NCBI RefSeq assembly: GCF_041222825.1
Contig: NZ_CP139482.1
Span: forward strand, 837,001 to 901,000
Origin: Candidatus Thalassolituus haligoni
Lineage (GTDB): Bacteria > Pseudomonadota > Gammaproteobacteria > Pseudomonadales > Oceanobacteraceae
Length of the DNA: 64,000 nucleotides
Direction of reading: 5' to 3'
Below are positions 20,089 to 29,026 of this stretch, piece after piece (within the stretch, counting starts at the first letter, position 1; every line of letters begins with the position of its first letter). A program made the translations under genes and the position numbers. The notes beneath the pieces were generated by a model, which was given only the letters and a program-made list of their open reading frames with translations, was not told the DNA's origin and did not search any database.

Positions 20089-21006
20089 ATGCACCACCTC
20101 TGGTTGTTTCTGAAAGGTATTGCAATGGGATCGGCAGACGTCGTTCCCGGTGTATCGGGAGGTACGATTGCTTTTGTGACCGGCATTTATGATCAGTTAC
20201 TGGGTTCCATTCGCAAAGTGGATGCCCAGGCGCTGGTACTGCTGTTCAAACAGGGGCCAAGGGCGGCCTGGCAACATATAAATGGTACTTTTCTAGTGGT
20301 GCTGGGGGCCGGTGTACTGACCGCATTGCTGAGCCTGGCCAAAGGTATTCACTTTTTACTGCTGCATTACCCGGTCTGGTTGTGGGCGTTTTTCTTTGGC
20401 TTGATCATCGCCTCTGTGTTTCACGTTGGCCGTGAAATCCGCCAGTGGAATGCTGTTACGCTGGTTCTGCTGGCCGCTGGAGCCGTGGTTGCTGGCTGGA
20501 TCAGTATGGCATCTCCGACGTCAATTGAAGCCACGCCATTCGTGGTCTTTCTGGCGGGCAGTATCGCCATCTGTGCGATGATTCTGCCCGGTATATCGGG
20601 CAGTTTTATTTTGCTGTTGATGGGGTTGTATGAGCCGATTCTGGGGGCGCTCAAGAATCTTGACCTGGGTATTATGGCGTTGTTTGGTGCCGGTGCCGTG
20701 ATCGGACTGCTTTCTTTCTCCCGTTTGCTCAGTTGGCTGCTGGCCGGCTGGCGAGAAGCCACATTTGCCGTGCTGACCGGATTTATGCTCGGTTCTCTGG
20801 TCAAGGTTTGGCCCTGGAAGGAAACCCTGTCGACCCGGCTGAACAGCAAAGGTGAAACCGTACCCTTCCTGCAGCAGAACATCCTGCCAGAGCCGGGAGC
20901 CGATCTGTTATGGGCGTTATTGCTGATGGTCGCGGGTGCGGCGCTGGTGTTGCTGCTGGAATGGGTTGCCAATCGCCAGCAAGACAATCAATTAACAGCC
21001 TGTTAA
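20089..21006 (+). CDS. DUF368 membrane protein, probable undecaprenyl-phosphate translocase (PopT type)
   Basis: Integral membrane protein of 305 residues with about nine to ten helices and two inverted half-repeats marked by VVPGVSGGTIAFVTGIYDQL near the N terminus and ILPGISGSFILLLMGLYEPI near the middle. DUF368 proteins have been reported to recycle the lipid carrier undecaprenyl phosphate across the inner membrane; that role is taken from family knowledge and not visible in the sequence. It lies between pcm and nlpD, where the Pseudomonas order usually has nothing or a small membrane gene, and starts 29 bases after the pcm stop behind an AAGGA ribosome-binding site. Confidence 0.85.
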   Translation: MHHLWLFLKGIAMGSADVVPGVSGGTIAFVTGIYDQLLGSIRKVDAQALVLLFKQGPRAAWQHINGTFLVVLGAGVLTALLSLAKGIHFLLLHYPVWLWAFFFGLIIASVFHVGREIRQWNAVTLVLLAAGAVVAGWISMASPTSIEATPFVVFLAGSIAICAMILPGISGSFILLLMGLYEPILGALKNLDLGIMALFGAGAVIGLLSFSRLLSWLLAGWREATFAVLTGFMLGSLVKVWPWKETLSTRLNSKGETVPFLQQNILPEPGADLLWALLLMVAGAALVLLLEWVANRQQDNQLTAC

Positions 21007-21257
21007 CGGTATGGGTATGCGTACCCGCCGCTGATATTTGGCTGACACTTAATAAAGGAGTAGACCAGGCTGGCGGCAAGTCCAGATGAAAAATAATCCC
21101 AACTAGTAATAATTCTGATAAATAGGTTGTTCTTTTAGATCTTTTTAGAATATTAGGAGGTTATTTAATATCTTGTTGTTAGATTGGTTCAATAATGCAC
21201 CTATTAACGGAAATCTGTCACTTCAGGGTGTCAAGAACCAACCGCTCAGGAAAAACC
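21007..21257 (+). promoter_or_regulatory. nlpD upstream region
   Basis: 251 bases without a gene, AT-rich in the middle. In related bacteria the main rpoS promoter lies inside nlpD; here an additional promoter before nlpD is likely, but no consensus was assigned. Confidence 0.3.
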
Positions 21258-22067
21258 ATGAAGCGCCTGACTGTTGTCACTATCGTCGCGATTGTTGCCA
21301 TCACGGCTGGTTGTACGACTGGCAGTGGATTTGTGTCAGTGGAACAAAAATTTGGCAATTCTGAACGACCGGTCTATAAACAAACAGAGCGTGCCGAAAA
21401 ATCGTCAGGTTTTCATATCGTCGAAAAAGGCGACACTCTTTATTCAATTGCCTGGCGTTATGGCGTGGATCATCACGACTTGGCCAAAGCTAACGGCATT
21501 ACCAGTCCCTATACCATTTTTCCGGGTCAGAAAATTGACGTACGAGCAACCGCGCCTGTGGTTGTCGCGATCAAAAAACCCACTCCTTCAAAAAGTGTCA
21601 GTAAACCGGCGCCTCAGGTGTCAATTCCGCCGACACCGGTTGCCGTTCCAGTGATAACTGGTCAAAACCCGCCAGAACCTGTTGTGGAGAGTACCGAGAA
21701 CGACTGGGTATGGCCGGTACCCGGCAAAATAATGGCTCAGTTCTCAACCCAAAAGCCCGTTAACAAGGGGATTGATCTGGCCGGTGCCATGGGGGAATCT
21801 GTGTCTGCAGCAGCGGCAGGAACCGTGGTGTATGCCGGTCAAGGCCTCAGGGGTTACGGCAATCTGGTGATCATCAAGCACGATGAAACCTACCTCAGTG
21901 CATACGCCCACACCAGTCGGATTCTGGTTAGCGAAAAAGAAGTTGTTAAAGCTGGACAGATAATTGCCGAAACAGGTTCTACCGGTACCGATAAAGTGAA
22001 ACTTCACTTTGAGGTCCGCAAGAACGGTAAACCGGTCGACCCGCTGTTGTACTTGCCAAAACGGTAA
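21258..22067 (+). CDS. nlpD: NlpD-like lipoprotein, LysM plus degenerate LytM domain
   Basis: Outer-membrane lipoprotein of 269 residues that in E. coli activates the amidase AmiC for daughter-cell separation. ATG 21258 follows AGGAAAAACC; the frame upstream lacks a signal sequence. Lipobox ITAGC gives a lipid-modified cysteine near residue 19. LysM ([20 protein letters not shown]) spans about residues 50-95, then a proline-rich linker, then an M23/LytM domain. Its zinc ligands are lost: NKGIDLAG has Asn in place of His and [10 protein letters not shown] lacks the first His of HxH, as expected of an activator and not an enzyme. Lies immediately upstream of rpoS. Confidence 0.92.
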   Translation: MKRLTVVTIVAIVAITAGCTTGSGFVSVEQKFGNSERPVYKQTERAEKSSGFHIVEKGDTLYSIAWRYGVDHHDLAKANGITSPYTIFPGQKIDVRATAPVVVAIKKPTPSKSVSKPAPQVSIPPTPVAVPVITGQNPPEPVVESTENDWVWPVPGKIMAQFSTQKPVNKGIDLAGAMGESVSAAAAGTVVYAGQGLRGYGNLVIIKHDETYLSAYAHTSRILVSEKEVVKAGQIIAETGSTGTDKVKLHFEVRKNGKPVDPLLYLPKR

Positions 22068-22158
22068 AGTCCCAGTCGGGATTACTTACCAACCGTTCTG
22101 GCACAGTTCCTGTTTAACTATCAGGACAATAAGACAAACCAAAAGGCGGGGAAATATC

Positions 22159-23124
22159 ATGGCGGTACAACAGCAGCGTGATGTCAACGAAAATATCCTT
22201 GATGAGCGTGACACAGCCACTTCTGGCTCAGACGATCATCAAACGGATACGGCACCAGAACGTTTTGCAGCCGACAGCTCCTACAAAGCAATGGATGCTA
22301 CTCAACTTTACCTGAACGAAATCGGCTTTTCGCCGTTGTTGTCTGCGGAAGAGGAAGTGCATTACGCACGCCTGGCCCGTAAGGGTGATGAGATGGGTCG
22401 TCGACGTATGATTGAAAGTAATCTGCGTCTGGTGGTAAAGATTTCCCGTCGTTATATCAATCGTGGGCTGGCATTGCTGGATCTGATTGAAGAGGGCAAC
22501 CTGGGTCTGATTCGCGCCGTGGAAAAATTTGATCCTGAACGTGGCTTTCGTTTTTCAACCTACGCTACCTGGTGGATTCGTCAGACTATCGAACGCGCCA
22601 TCATGAACCAGACCCGTACCATCCGTTTGCCGATTCATGTGGTCAAGGAACTGAATGTTTACCTGCGTGCGGCACGAGAGCTGACCCAGAAGCTGGATCA
22701 TGAACCGAGTGCAGAAGAGATCGCCGAACTGCTGGAAAAGCCAGTGGCCGACGTCAAGCGCATGCTCAAGCTGAATGAACGCGTTACCTCGGTTGATACG
22801 CCACTGGGGGTGTCTTCCGACAAATCCATACTGGATACCATTGCCGATGAGCGCAGTGCTGATCCAGGTGAAGAGCTGCAAAACAACGATATTCAGAACA
22901 ACCTGGAGCAGTGGATTGACGAGCTGCCAGAAAAACAACGGGAAGTGCTGTCGCGCCGTTTCGGGTTGCGTGGTCATGAAACCAGTACGCTGGAAGATGT
23001 CGGTCGTGAAATTGGCCTGACTCGTGAACGCGTGCGTCAGATCCAGGTTGAGGCGTTAAAACGTCTGCGTGAAGTGATGGAAGGTCAGGGTCTGAACGCA
23101 GAAACCTTGTTTGGGGAAGCGTGA
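22159..23124 (+). CDS. rpoS: RNA polymerase sigma factor RpoS
   Basis: Stationary-phase and general-stress sigma-70-family factor, 321 residues from ATG 22159 (GGCGGGGAAATATC upstream); the open frame further upstream overlaps nlpD and is not used. Region 1.2 has [20 protein letters not shown], region 2 [20 protein letters not shown] through [19 protein letters not shown], and region 4 ends with [19 protein letters not shown]. Order nlpD-rpoS-fdxA-mutS matches pseudomonads. Three tandem hairpins follow. Confidence 0.97.
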   Translation: MAVQQQRDVNENILDERDTATSGSDDHQTDTAPERFAADSSYKAMDATQLYLNEIGFSPLLSAEEEVHYARLARKGDEMGRRRMIESNLRLVVKISRRYINRGLALLDLIEEGNLGLIRAVEKFDPERGFRFSTYATWWIRQTIERAIMNQTRTIRLPIHVVKELNVYLRAARELTQKLDHEPSAEEIAELLEKPVADVKRMLKLNERVTSVDTPLGVSSDKSILDTIADERSADPGEELQNNDIQNNLEQWIDELPEKQREVLSRRFGLRGHETSTLEDVGREIGLTRERVRQIQVEALKRLREVMEGQGLNAETLFGEA

Positions 23125-23125
23125 C

Positions 23126-23227
23126 ACTGATGACTCCGAGGGGGTCGGAGTCATCAGTATCGGGTTGTGCAACCCGATCACCCGTTAGTCGTACCGCCTG
23201 CGGTTAACGGGTGCTCAGTGGTTTTTT
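23126..23227 (+). terminator. Three tandem hairpins plus T-run after rpoS
   Basis: Hairpin 1: 14-base perfect arms ACTGATGACTCCGA / TCGGAGTCATCAGT (23126-23158). Hairpin 2: ATCGGGTT / AACCCGAT (23159-23178). Hairpin 3: CACCCGTTA / TAACGGGTG (23179-23213). A T6 tract is at 23222-23227. Contiguous without spacers, the array is more elaborate than a simple terminator. Confidence 0.7.
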
Positions 23228-23394
23228 GGGCTGGGTTTTCTGGACTGGTGTTTCAGAATCGATGTTTCGGGCCTGACTGGCTCACTCAGGGCGATCCAGT
23301 TTCTGCGAGTACTTTATTGCAGTAATCACTGCAGAGTACCGCAAAAAATACTTCAGAAACGTCTCGATCAGACAGACCTCAACAAGTCAGCGTA
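23228..23394. other. Non-coding gap between rpoS and fdxA
   Basis: No gene seen. This is where rsmZ lies in Pseudomonas, but the multiple GGA-loop pattern expected of an RsmA-binding RNA is not apparent on either strand. A CTGCAGTGATTACTGCAATAA-type imperfect repeat lies near 23320-23345. Confidence 0.3.
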
Positions 23395-23718
23395 TTAACG
23401 CTCCAGCTGACCAATCTTGTTTTCAACACCATCCCATTCTTCTGCATCGGGTAGCGGTTCCTTACGCTCGGCGATGTTGGGCCATATTTCTGCCAACTCG
23501 GCGTTTAGTTCAATAAACTGTTCCTGACCTGTCGGGATTTCGTCCTCGGAATAAATCGCTTCGGCCGGACATTCCGGTTCGCATAATGCGCAGTCGATGC
23601 ACTCGTCCGGGTGGATCACCAGAAAGTTGGGTCCTTCGTAAAAACAGTCGACCGGGCAAACTTCTACACAGTCGGTGTATTTGCATTTGATGCAGTTGTC
23701 GGTGACAACAAAAGGCAT
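23395..23718 (-). CDS. fdxA: 7Fe ferredoxin FdxA
   Basis: Small electron carrier of 107 residues with one 3Fe-4S and one 4Fe-4S cluster, as in Azotobacter ferredoxin I. Cysteine pattern: [17 protein letters not shown] in the first half and [12 protein letters not shown] in the second. Start ATG 23718 is chosen because GAGGAG lies 8 bases upstream and because MPFVVTDNC is the conserved beginning; an upstream ATG at 23733 would overlap the ribosome-binding site. Convergent with rpoS and downstream of mutS in the same orientation. Confidence 0.95.
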   Translation of the reverse strand: MPFVVTDNCIKCKYTDCVEVCPVDCFYEGPNFLVIHPDECIDCALCEPECPAEAIYSEDEIPTGQEQFIELNAELAEIWPNIAERKEPLPDAEEWDGVENKIGQLER

Positions 23719-23907
23719 GGAGTATCTCCTCATATCGCGCCGGGTACAGTCAGCGCATGGCGTAATCGGTTATATACCCGAGTTCTTTGCTCAGGCTTGG
23801 GAATAATCGTTCATTCTAGGTATCCACCTGTCAGGCCGCAAGCCAAACAACCGCCCGGTGTTGCTGTGCGGCTTATTTCGTTCTTGATGGCTACTGTTGC
23901 TCATACA

Positions 23908-26499
23908 TCAGACCAGGCGTTTCAGTTCATAGAGTAGCTCAAGTGCAGCGCGTGGCGTCAGGTTGTTCGGGTCGAGTTCGGCCAGCCGGGTTTCGACGGC
24001 CGACGGCACGCTGGCAAACATATCCGTCTGGTGGGGCGGGTCGGTGACGCCGGGTTCGACAAACCTCGGGCTGGTCGGGGGCAAGCTGCCCTGTTCCAGT
24101 TTCTGCAGTTGAATACGAGCATTTTGAATAACGGTAGCAGGCACACCGGCCAGCTGCGCGACCTGCAAACCATAACTCTGACTGGCCGGGCCATCCTCGA
24201 CCGAATGCAGGAAGATAATCCGGTCGTCGTGTTCAGTGGCCTTGAGGTGCACATTCACGACCCGATGATGGGATTCCGGCAACGCCGTCATTTCAAAGTA
24301 GTGGGTAGCAAACAGCGTGTAGGCAGCGGTTTTTTCCGCCAGATGAGCGGCACTGGCCCAGGCCAGTGACAGGCCATCAAAGGTACTGGTGCCACGCCCG
24401 ACTTCATCCATCAGCACCAGGCTGTTGGCGGTGGCATTGTGCAGGATGTTGGCGGTTTCGGTCATCTCGACCATAAAGGTGGAGCGACCACCGGCGACAT
24501 CGTCAGCCGAACCCATGCGGGTAAAAATACGGTCAACCGTGGTAAGGGTACACTGGTCAGCGGGTACAAAACTGCCGATATGGGCGAGCAGTACAATCAC
24601 CGCTACCTGACGCATGTAGGTTGATTTACCGCCCATGTTGGGGCCGGTGATGATCTGCATTTTGCGGCTGTCATCCAGACGGGTGTCGTTGGCAACAAAA
24701 GGGTCGTCGATCAGGGCTTCGACAACCGGATGGCGGCCCTGGCGAATATCAATCACGGCGTCACTGGTCAGGGTTGGGCAAGTCAGTCTCAGGGTGTCGG
24801 CGCGTTCACTCAGATTCACCAGAACATCCAGCTGCGACAGTGCCGCCGCGCAGGTTTGCAGCCCCGGCAGCTGCAGCCCCAGATCCACGACCAGTTGATC
24901 GTAGAGGTGTTTTTCCCGGCTCAGGGAACGGCTTTTGGCGCTCAGTGCCTTGTCTTCAAAGGTTTTTAATTCCGGGGTGATAAAACGCTCGGCGTTTTTT
25001 AACGTCTGGCGGCGGATGTATTCGGTCGGTGCATCGGCGGCCTGGGCCTTGCTGATCTCGATGTAGTAGCCGTGCACCCGGTTGTAACCGACTTTCAAGG
25101 TGCTGATACCACTGCGTTCACGCTCGCGGGTTTCCAGTTGCAGCAGGAAATCACCGGCGTTTTCGCTCAGGCTGCGTAACTCATCCAGCTCGTCATCATA
25201 GCCAGTAGCAATGACGCCACCGTCCCGAATCACCACTGGCGGGTTGTCGATAATAGCGGCCTGCAGCCGTTCCACCCACTGGGGGAATTCCTGAATCTCG
25301 CTCCATAACTGCCGGGCCAGCAGGCTGTCGATGGGTTCCAGCAGGGTTCTGACGGCGGGTAATACCGACAAGGCATCACGCAGGCGGGCAAGGTCACGAG
25401 GACGGGCCGACCCCAGCGCTACACGGGACAGAATCCGTTCGATGTCACCAATCTGGCGCAACAGCGGTTGCTGATCCTGCCAGGCACCGGTCTCTAACAG
25501 CTGTTTGATCAGGGTCTGGCGCTGCTCCAGCAAGGTGAGGTTACGGATCGGGCGATTAAGCCAGCGCTTGAGCAGACGGCTGCCCATGGCGGTGGCGGTT
25601 TTATCCATGATCCAGGCCAGGGTGTGGCTGCTTTCACCCTGCTGGTTAATGTCGATTTCGAGATTTCGGCGGCTGGCCGGGTCGATCACAATGGCATCGT
25701 CCGACAATTCGACCTGTAAAGAACGAACGTGAGGCAGGTCATTACGCTGGGTTTCTCGGGCGTAATGCAACAGTGCTCCGGCAGCCCGTACCGCCAGCGT
25801 CATGCCCTCGCAGCCAAAGCCCCGCAAGTCTTTGGTTTTTAGCTGCTGGGTCAGCAAACGAAAGGCGCTGTCGGAGTCAAAATGCCAGGGTGCCTGACTG
25901 CGTGCCCCGGCACGTTCGTTCACCCCTGCCGGCAGCGGCTGGTCTTCGGCATAGAGCAGTTCAGCCGGCCGCAGCCGCTCGATCTCGGCCAGCAACTCGG
26001 CTTCCGAGGCTACTTCCAGTACTGAAAATCGCCCGGTGGATATTTCCAGCACCGAGATGCCATAAGCGTCCTGGTGGCGGCAGACGGCGGCAATCAGGTT
26101 GTCGGCGCGTTCATCCAGATAGGCTTCGTCGGTCAGGGTGCCGGGGGTGATTACCCGCACCACCTTGCGTTCGACCGGGCCTTTGCTGGTGGCCGGGTCG
26201 CCAATCTGTTCGGCAATGGCGATCGACACACCCTGCTTGACCAGCCGGGCGATGTAGTTATCGGCAGCATGATAGGGCACACCGGCCATGGGAATCGGTT
26301 TACCTTCACTTTGACCACGTGCCGTCAGAGTGATGTCCAGCAGTTGCGCGGCCTTCCTGGCGTCGTCAAAAAACAGTTCGTAGAAGTCCCCCATGCGGTA
26401 AAACAGGATGGTGTCCGGGAACTCGGATTTGATCCGCAAATACTGCGTCATCATCGGGGTTTGAGCGGGTTTTGAGTCTTTTTTTACTGTGGCTTGCAT
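23908..26499 (-). CDS. mutS: DNA mismatch repair protein MutS
   Basis: Recognises mismatches and initiates methyl-directed repair; 863 residues from ATG 26499. N-terminal mismatch-binding domain has [15 protein letters not shown] with the Phe-x-Glu wedge. The ABC-type ATPase has Walker [16 protein letters not shown], then [14 protein letters not shown] and the ATHYFE switch histidine. An in-frame ATG at 26550 exists, but it lies inside the terminal repeat of the MITE-like element (26538-26815), and no good ribosome-binding site is seen for either start. MITE insertion directly upstream probably changed the native promoter region. Confidence 0.95.
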   Translation of the reverse strand: MQATVKKDSKPAQTPMMTQYLRIKSEFPDTILFYRMGDFYELFFDDARKAAQLLDITLTARGQSEGKPIPMAGVPYHAADNYIARLVKQGVSIAIAEQIGDPATSKGPVERKVVRVITPGTLTDEAYLDERADNLIAAVCRHQDAYGISVLEISTGRFSVLEVASEAELLAEIERLRPAELLYAEDQPLPAGVNERAGARSQAPWHFDSDSAFRLLTQQLKTKDLRGFGCEGMTLAVRAAGALLHYARETQRNDLPHVRSLQVELSDDAIVIDPASRRNLEIDINQQGESSHTLAWIMDKTATAMGSRLLKRWLNRPIRNLTLLEQRQTLIKQLLETGAWQDQQPLLRQIGDIERILSRVALGSARPRDLARLRDALSVLPAVRTLLEPIDSLLARQLWSEIQEFPQWVERLQAAIIDNPPVVIRDGGVIATGYDDELDELRSLSENAGDFLLQLETRERERSGISTLKVGYNRVHGYYIEISKAQAADAPTEYIRRQTLKNAERFITPELKTFEDKALSAKSRSLSREKHLYDQLVVDLGLQLPGLQTCAAALSQLDVLVNLSERADTLRLTCPTLTSDAVIDIRQGRHPVVEALIDDPFVANDTRLDDSRKMQIITGPNMGGKSTYMRQVAVIVLLAHIGSFVPADQCTLTTVDRIFTRMGSADDVAGGRSTFMVEMTETANILHNATANSLVLMDEVGRGTSTFDGLSLAWASAAHLAEKTAAYTLFATHYFEMTALPESHHRVVNVHLKATEHDDRIIFLHSVEDGPASQSYGLQVAQLAGVPATVIQNARIQLQKLEQGSLPPTSPRFVEPGVTDPPHQTDMFASVPSAVETRLAELDPNNLTPRAALELLYELKRLV

Positions 26500-26533
26500 A
26501 CGCACCGAGGACAATAAGGAATTAGGGGATGTT

Positions 26534-26819
26534 CTAGGGGGCGTTCTCAATTAGTTAACGCGTCCTGTTATGGAGAAAAAATCCATCAGGCAAGGCGTTG
26601 AACGCAGAGAATGGTGGGCCCTTTTCAAGTTCAACAACACCGCATGATGGATCTTTAACCATAACCCTTCGGGCTGAGGCCAGTTGACTCCAGAACGGTG
26701 TTATTCGTCGCTTATTGAGCACGCCCTGTTTATTAAACACAGGAGGCACTCCTCATGGCTTGTTCTGAAGCCAACGGGCTCTCAGCAGATCCGATTGACC
26801 AATTGAGAACGCCCCCTAG
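26534..26819. mobile_element. MITE-like element upstream of mutS
   Basis: A 278-bp element (26538-26815) bounded by perfect 15-bp terminal inverted repeats GGGGCGTTCTCAATT, extending to 18 of 20 matches, and flanked on both sides by CTAG (26534-26537 and 26816-26819), a target duplication typical of IS5-type insertions. It carries no transposase; a 64-codon minus-strand frame inside has no recognisable domain. It therefore looks like a non-autonomous element or an internally deleted insertion sequence. Confidence 0.85.
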
Positions 26820-26866
26820 ACATAGAGCGGGTAAGGTTACCAAACCACTCTCAACTAGGACACCCA

Positions 26867-27802
26867 TCAAGATACCGTTCGCGGTAACAGCTGCCCTGTT
26901 GTCTGGTAGGAAGCACCAATGATGGAACGTAACCACTGGCTGGCCTTGTCGGACTCGCTGCTGGCGTGCCAGTACAGGTAGGAGTCCACTTCCGGTGCCG
27001 CAAACGGTGCCCGGCAGATTTGATGTTGCGTCGGGTCGAAGTGATGACTGATCAGACTCTCCGCCACCGTCATCAGCAGGTTCGACTGCCGTACCAGCTC
27101 CAGTCCGGTCGTGATTTGCTGGCAGCGTGCCACCACCCGGCGACTGATGCCCTGGCGGGCCAGCATCAGGTCTTCAACACCGTGACCTTCCGGTCGCGAC
27201 GATACCAGCAAGTGCTGCTGGGCAAGATAACGGTCGATATCGATCTGTCCGGCGTTAATCGCCGGGTGATCACGCCGGGCCACCACCACAATCGGGGTGC
27301 TGGACAAATGCTGGCGACAGATGGTGTCAGGCAGGGATAGAAACACATCAATCGCGACGCTGAGTTTACCACTGGTCAGTTCAGCGGCCAGATTGTTACG
27401 GTCGAACTGTACCGATGACAGCCCGGCAGAGGGAGCGTGCTGAGTGATCTGACGCATCAATGGTGGGAAAAAAGCACCTTCCATCAAGGGCCGCATACCA
27501 ATTACAAAATGCTGATTGGCGGTCTGGGGGTCAAACCCTTCCAGGTCACTGAGAGAGGATTCCAGCAGTTGCAACGCCTGGCGTACGGGATAAATCAGTT
27601 TTTGGGCAACCTGGGTGGGTGCCAGTTTCTGGCCGTTGCGTACAAATAACGGATCGCCCACACGATCGCGCAAGCGAGACAAGGCATGGCTGACACTGGG
27701 CTGGGTCAGATGCAGTACCTCTGCCGCACGGGTCACGCTGCCCTGGGTATAGATGCAGTCAAACACCACCAACAGATTCAGATCGGTTCGGTAAATATGC
27801 AT
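26867..27802 (-). CDS. LysR-family transcriptional regulator
   Basis: 311-residue regulator: N-terminal helix-turn-helix (DLNLLVVFDCIYTQGSVTRA, then LTQPSVSHALSRLRDRVGDP) and a C-terminal effector-binding domain. The DLNLL start and HALSRLRDRVGDPLFVR resemble the NodD/LinR/SyrM branch. It is divergent from the kinase gene at 27927, and the 124-bp gap holds two palindromes, so it probably controls the acyl-CoA operon. Effector unknown. Confidence 0.88.
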   Translation of the reverse strand: MHIYRTDLNLLVVFDCIYTQGSVTRAAEVLHLTQPSVSHALSRLRDRVGDPLFVRNGQKLAPTQVAQKLIYPVRQALQLLESSLSDLEGFDPQTANQHFVIGMRPLMEGAFFPPLMRQITQHAPSAGLSSVQFDRNNLAAELTSGKLSVAIDVFLSLPDTICRQHLSSTPIVVVARRDHPAINAGQIDIDRYLAQQHLLVSSRPEGHGVEDLMLARQGISRRVVARCQQITTGLELVRQSNLLMTVAESLISHHFDPTQHQICRAPFAAPEVDSYLYWHASSESDKASQWLRSIIGASYQTTGQLLPRTVS

Positions 27803-27926
27803 GCGGACTCCCGGCTGTCAGATACATGTGATTTATCTATAGATGATCATGCTAACTATTGATTTTACATATGTATTGGCGGAGCACACTATCAATTCAC
27901 ACCCAATCTGATTCAGGAGCCTGGCT
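27803..27926 (+). promoter_or_regulatory. Divergent operator region between LysR gene and kinase operon
   Basis: AT-rich gap with palindromes ATCTATAGAT (27835-27844) and TACATATGTA (27866-27875), the second of the T-N-A palindrome kind bound by LysR proteins. Position between a LysR gene and a divergent operon makes these the best operator candidates. Confidence 0.4.
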
Positions 27927-28976
27927 GTGACCACGTCTGCACCAATCACAACTTCGATGGATGCTGCACCGTTTGATCTCGTGCGACTGACAGACTATCT
28001 GCGTCAGTATCTGGACTGTGGGCCTGAAGGGGCCACCGCAGAGCTGACGCCGATTGCTGGCGGATTTTCCAATCCAACATTTTTTCTCAAATACTCCGAC
28101 AGCGCTGACTATGTGCTGCGCAAGAAGCCCGCTGGTGACTTGCTGCCATCGGCCCATGCCATCGACCGTGAATACCGGGTTATGGCGGCGCTGGAGCATA
28201 CCGACGTGCCAGTACCTAAAATGCTGCATTACTGCGAGGACGACAGCCTGGTGGGAACGCCGTTCTACATTATGGAACGGGTGCCAGGACGGGTATTACA
28301 CGACAGCACCTTGCCGGGCATGAGTGCGGAAGAACGCGGTCAGTATTACGCCGCCATGAACGCCGCCCTGGCGAAACTACACGCAGTGGATTTTCGTGCC
28401 GTCGGGCTGGAAGGTTTTGGTCGCGAAGGTGGTTTTATCGAGCGCCAGATTCGGCGCTGGAGTGCTCAGTACGACAAAAGCGGCAGCTCGGTGGCAGAGA
28501 TCGAAGCGCTGGGGCAGTGGCTGGCAGACAACCTGCCAGACGACGATGTCACCACCATCGTCCATGGTGATTTTCGCCTGGGCAACCTGATGTTCCACCC
28601 GGACAAGCCGGAAGTGGTGGCGGTGCTGGACTGGGAACTGTCGACCCTGGGCCACCCGATGTCGGATCTTGGTTACAACCTGATGGTGTGGAAAATGCGC
28701 GGTGACGAATTTCACGGCATAGCCGATCAGGACTTTGCTGCCTGTGGCATCCCGGTGTTTGACGACTATATACAGGCATATTTCGACAATCGCGCTATCA
28801 GTAACAACTTTAACCCCTTCTATCTGGCTTTTTCCTTCTTCCGGCTGGCGGTAATTTTCGACGGCGTATTAAGCCGAGGTGGCGGTGACCCGGAGGCACA
28901 TCCGGGCGTGGACATCAGCCGCTTGCACCATGTTTTTGCCGGTATCGGCTTGCAAGTTGCCCACGGCCAGCTGTAA
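27927..28976 (+). CDS. APH-family kinase of the ACAD10/11 type
   Basis: Aminoglycoside-phosphotransferase-fold kinase, 349 residues. Phosphate-transfer motifs: IVHGDFRLGNLMF (catalytic Asp and Asn) and VLDWELSTLGHP (metal Asp); the N-lobe has ELTPIAGGFSNPTFFL and VLRKKP. In animals this domain is fused to acyl-CoA dehydrogenase in ACAD10/11; in pseudomonads the related LvaA phosphorylates 4-hydroxyacyl-CoA. Here the adjacent gene encodes the matching acyl-CoA dehydrogenase, so phosphorylation of a hydroxyacyl-CoA is the favoured role. GTG start with CAGGAG upstream. Not an antibiotic-resistance gene. Confidence 0.85.
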   Translation: MTTSAPITTSMDAAPFDLVRLTDYLRQYLDCGPEGATAELTPIAGGFSNPTFFLKYSDSADYVLRKKPAGDLLPSAHAIDREYRVMAALEHTDVPVPKMLHYCEDDSLVGTPFYIMERVPGRVLHDSTLPGMSAEERGQYYAAMNAALAKLHAVDFRAVGLEGFGREGGFIERQIRRWSAQYDKSGSSVAEIEALGQWLADNLPDDDVTTIVHGDFRLGNLMFHPDKPEVVAVLDWELSTLGHPMSDLGYNLMVWKMRGDEFHGIADQDFAACGIPVFDDYIQAYFDNRAISNNFNPFYLAFSFFRLAVIFDGVLSRGGGDPEAHPGVDISRLHHVFAGIGLQVAHGQL

Positions 28977-29026
28977 CCGACGCGGCAAGCGTCACCAGAC
29001 AACTCAATTGACGACAGGACATCATT

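Noticed and set aside
23228..23394. Possible rsmZ-type small RNA between rpoS and fdxA
   Set aside because: The position matches Pseudomonas, but repeated GGA-containing loops were not found on either strand.
26555..26749. 64-codon minus-strand frame inside the MITE-like element
   Set aside because: No recognisable domain; the element's terminal repeats explain the sequence better than a gene.
27927..28976. Aminoglycoside resistance gene
   Set aside because: The APH fold is shared, but sequence pattern and pairing with acyl-CoA dehydrogenase point to an acyl-CoA pathway kinase.
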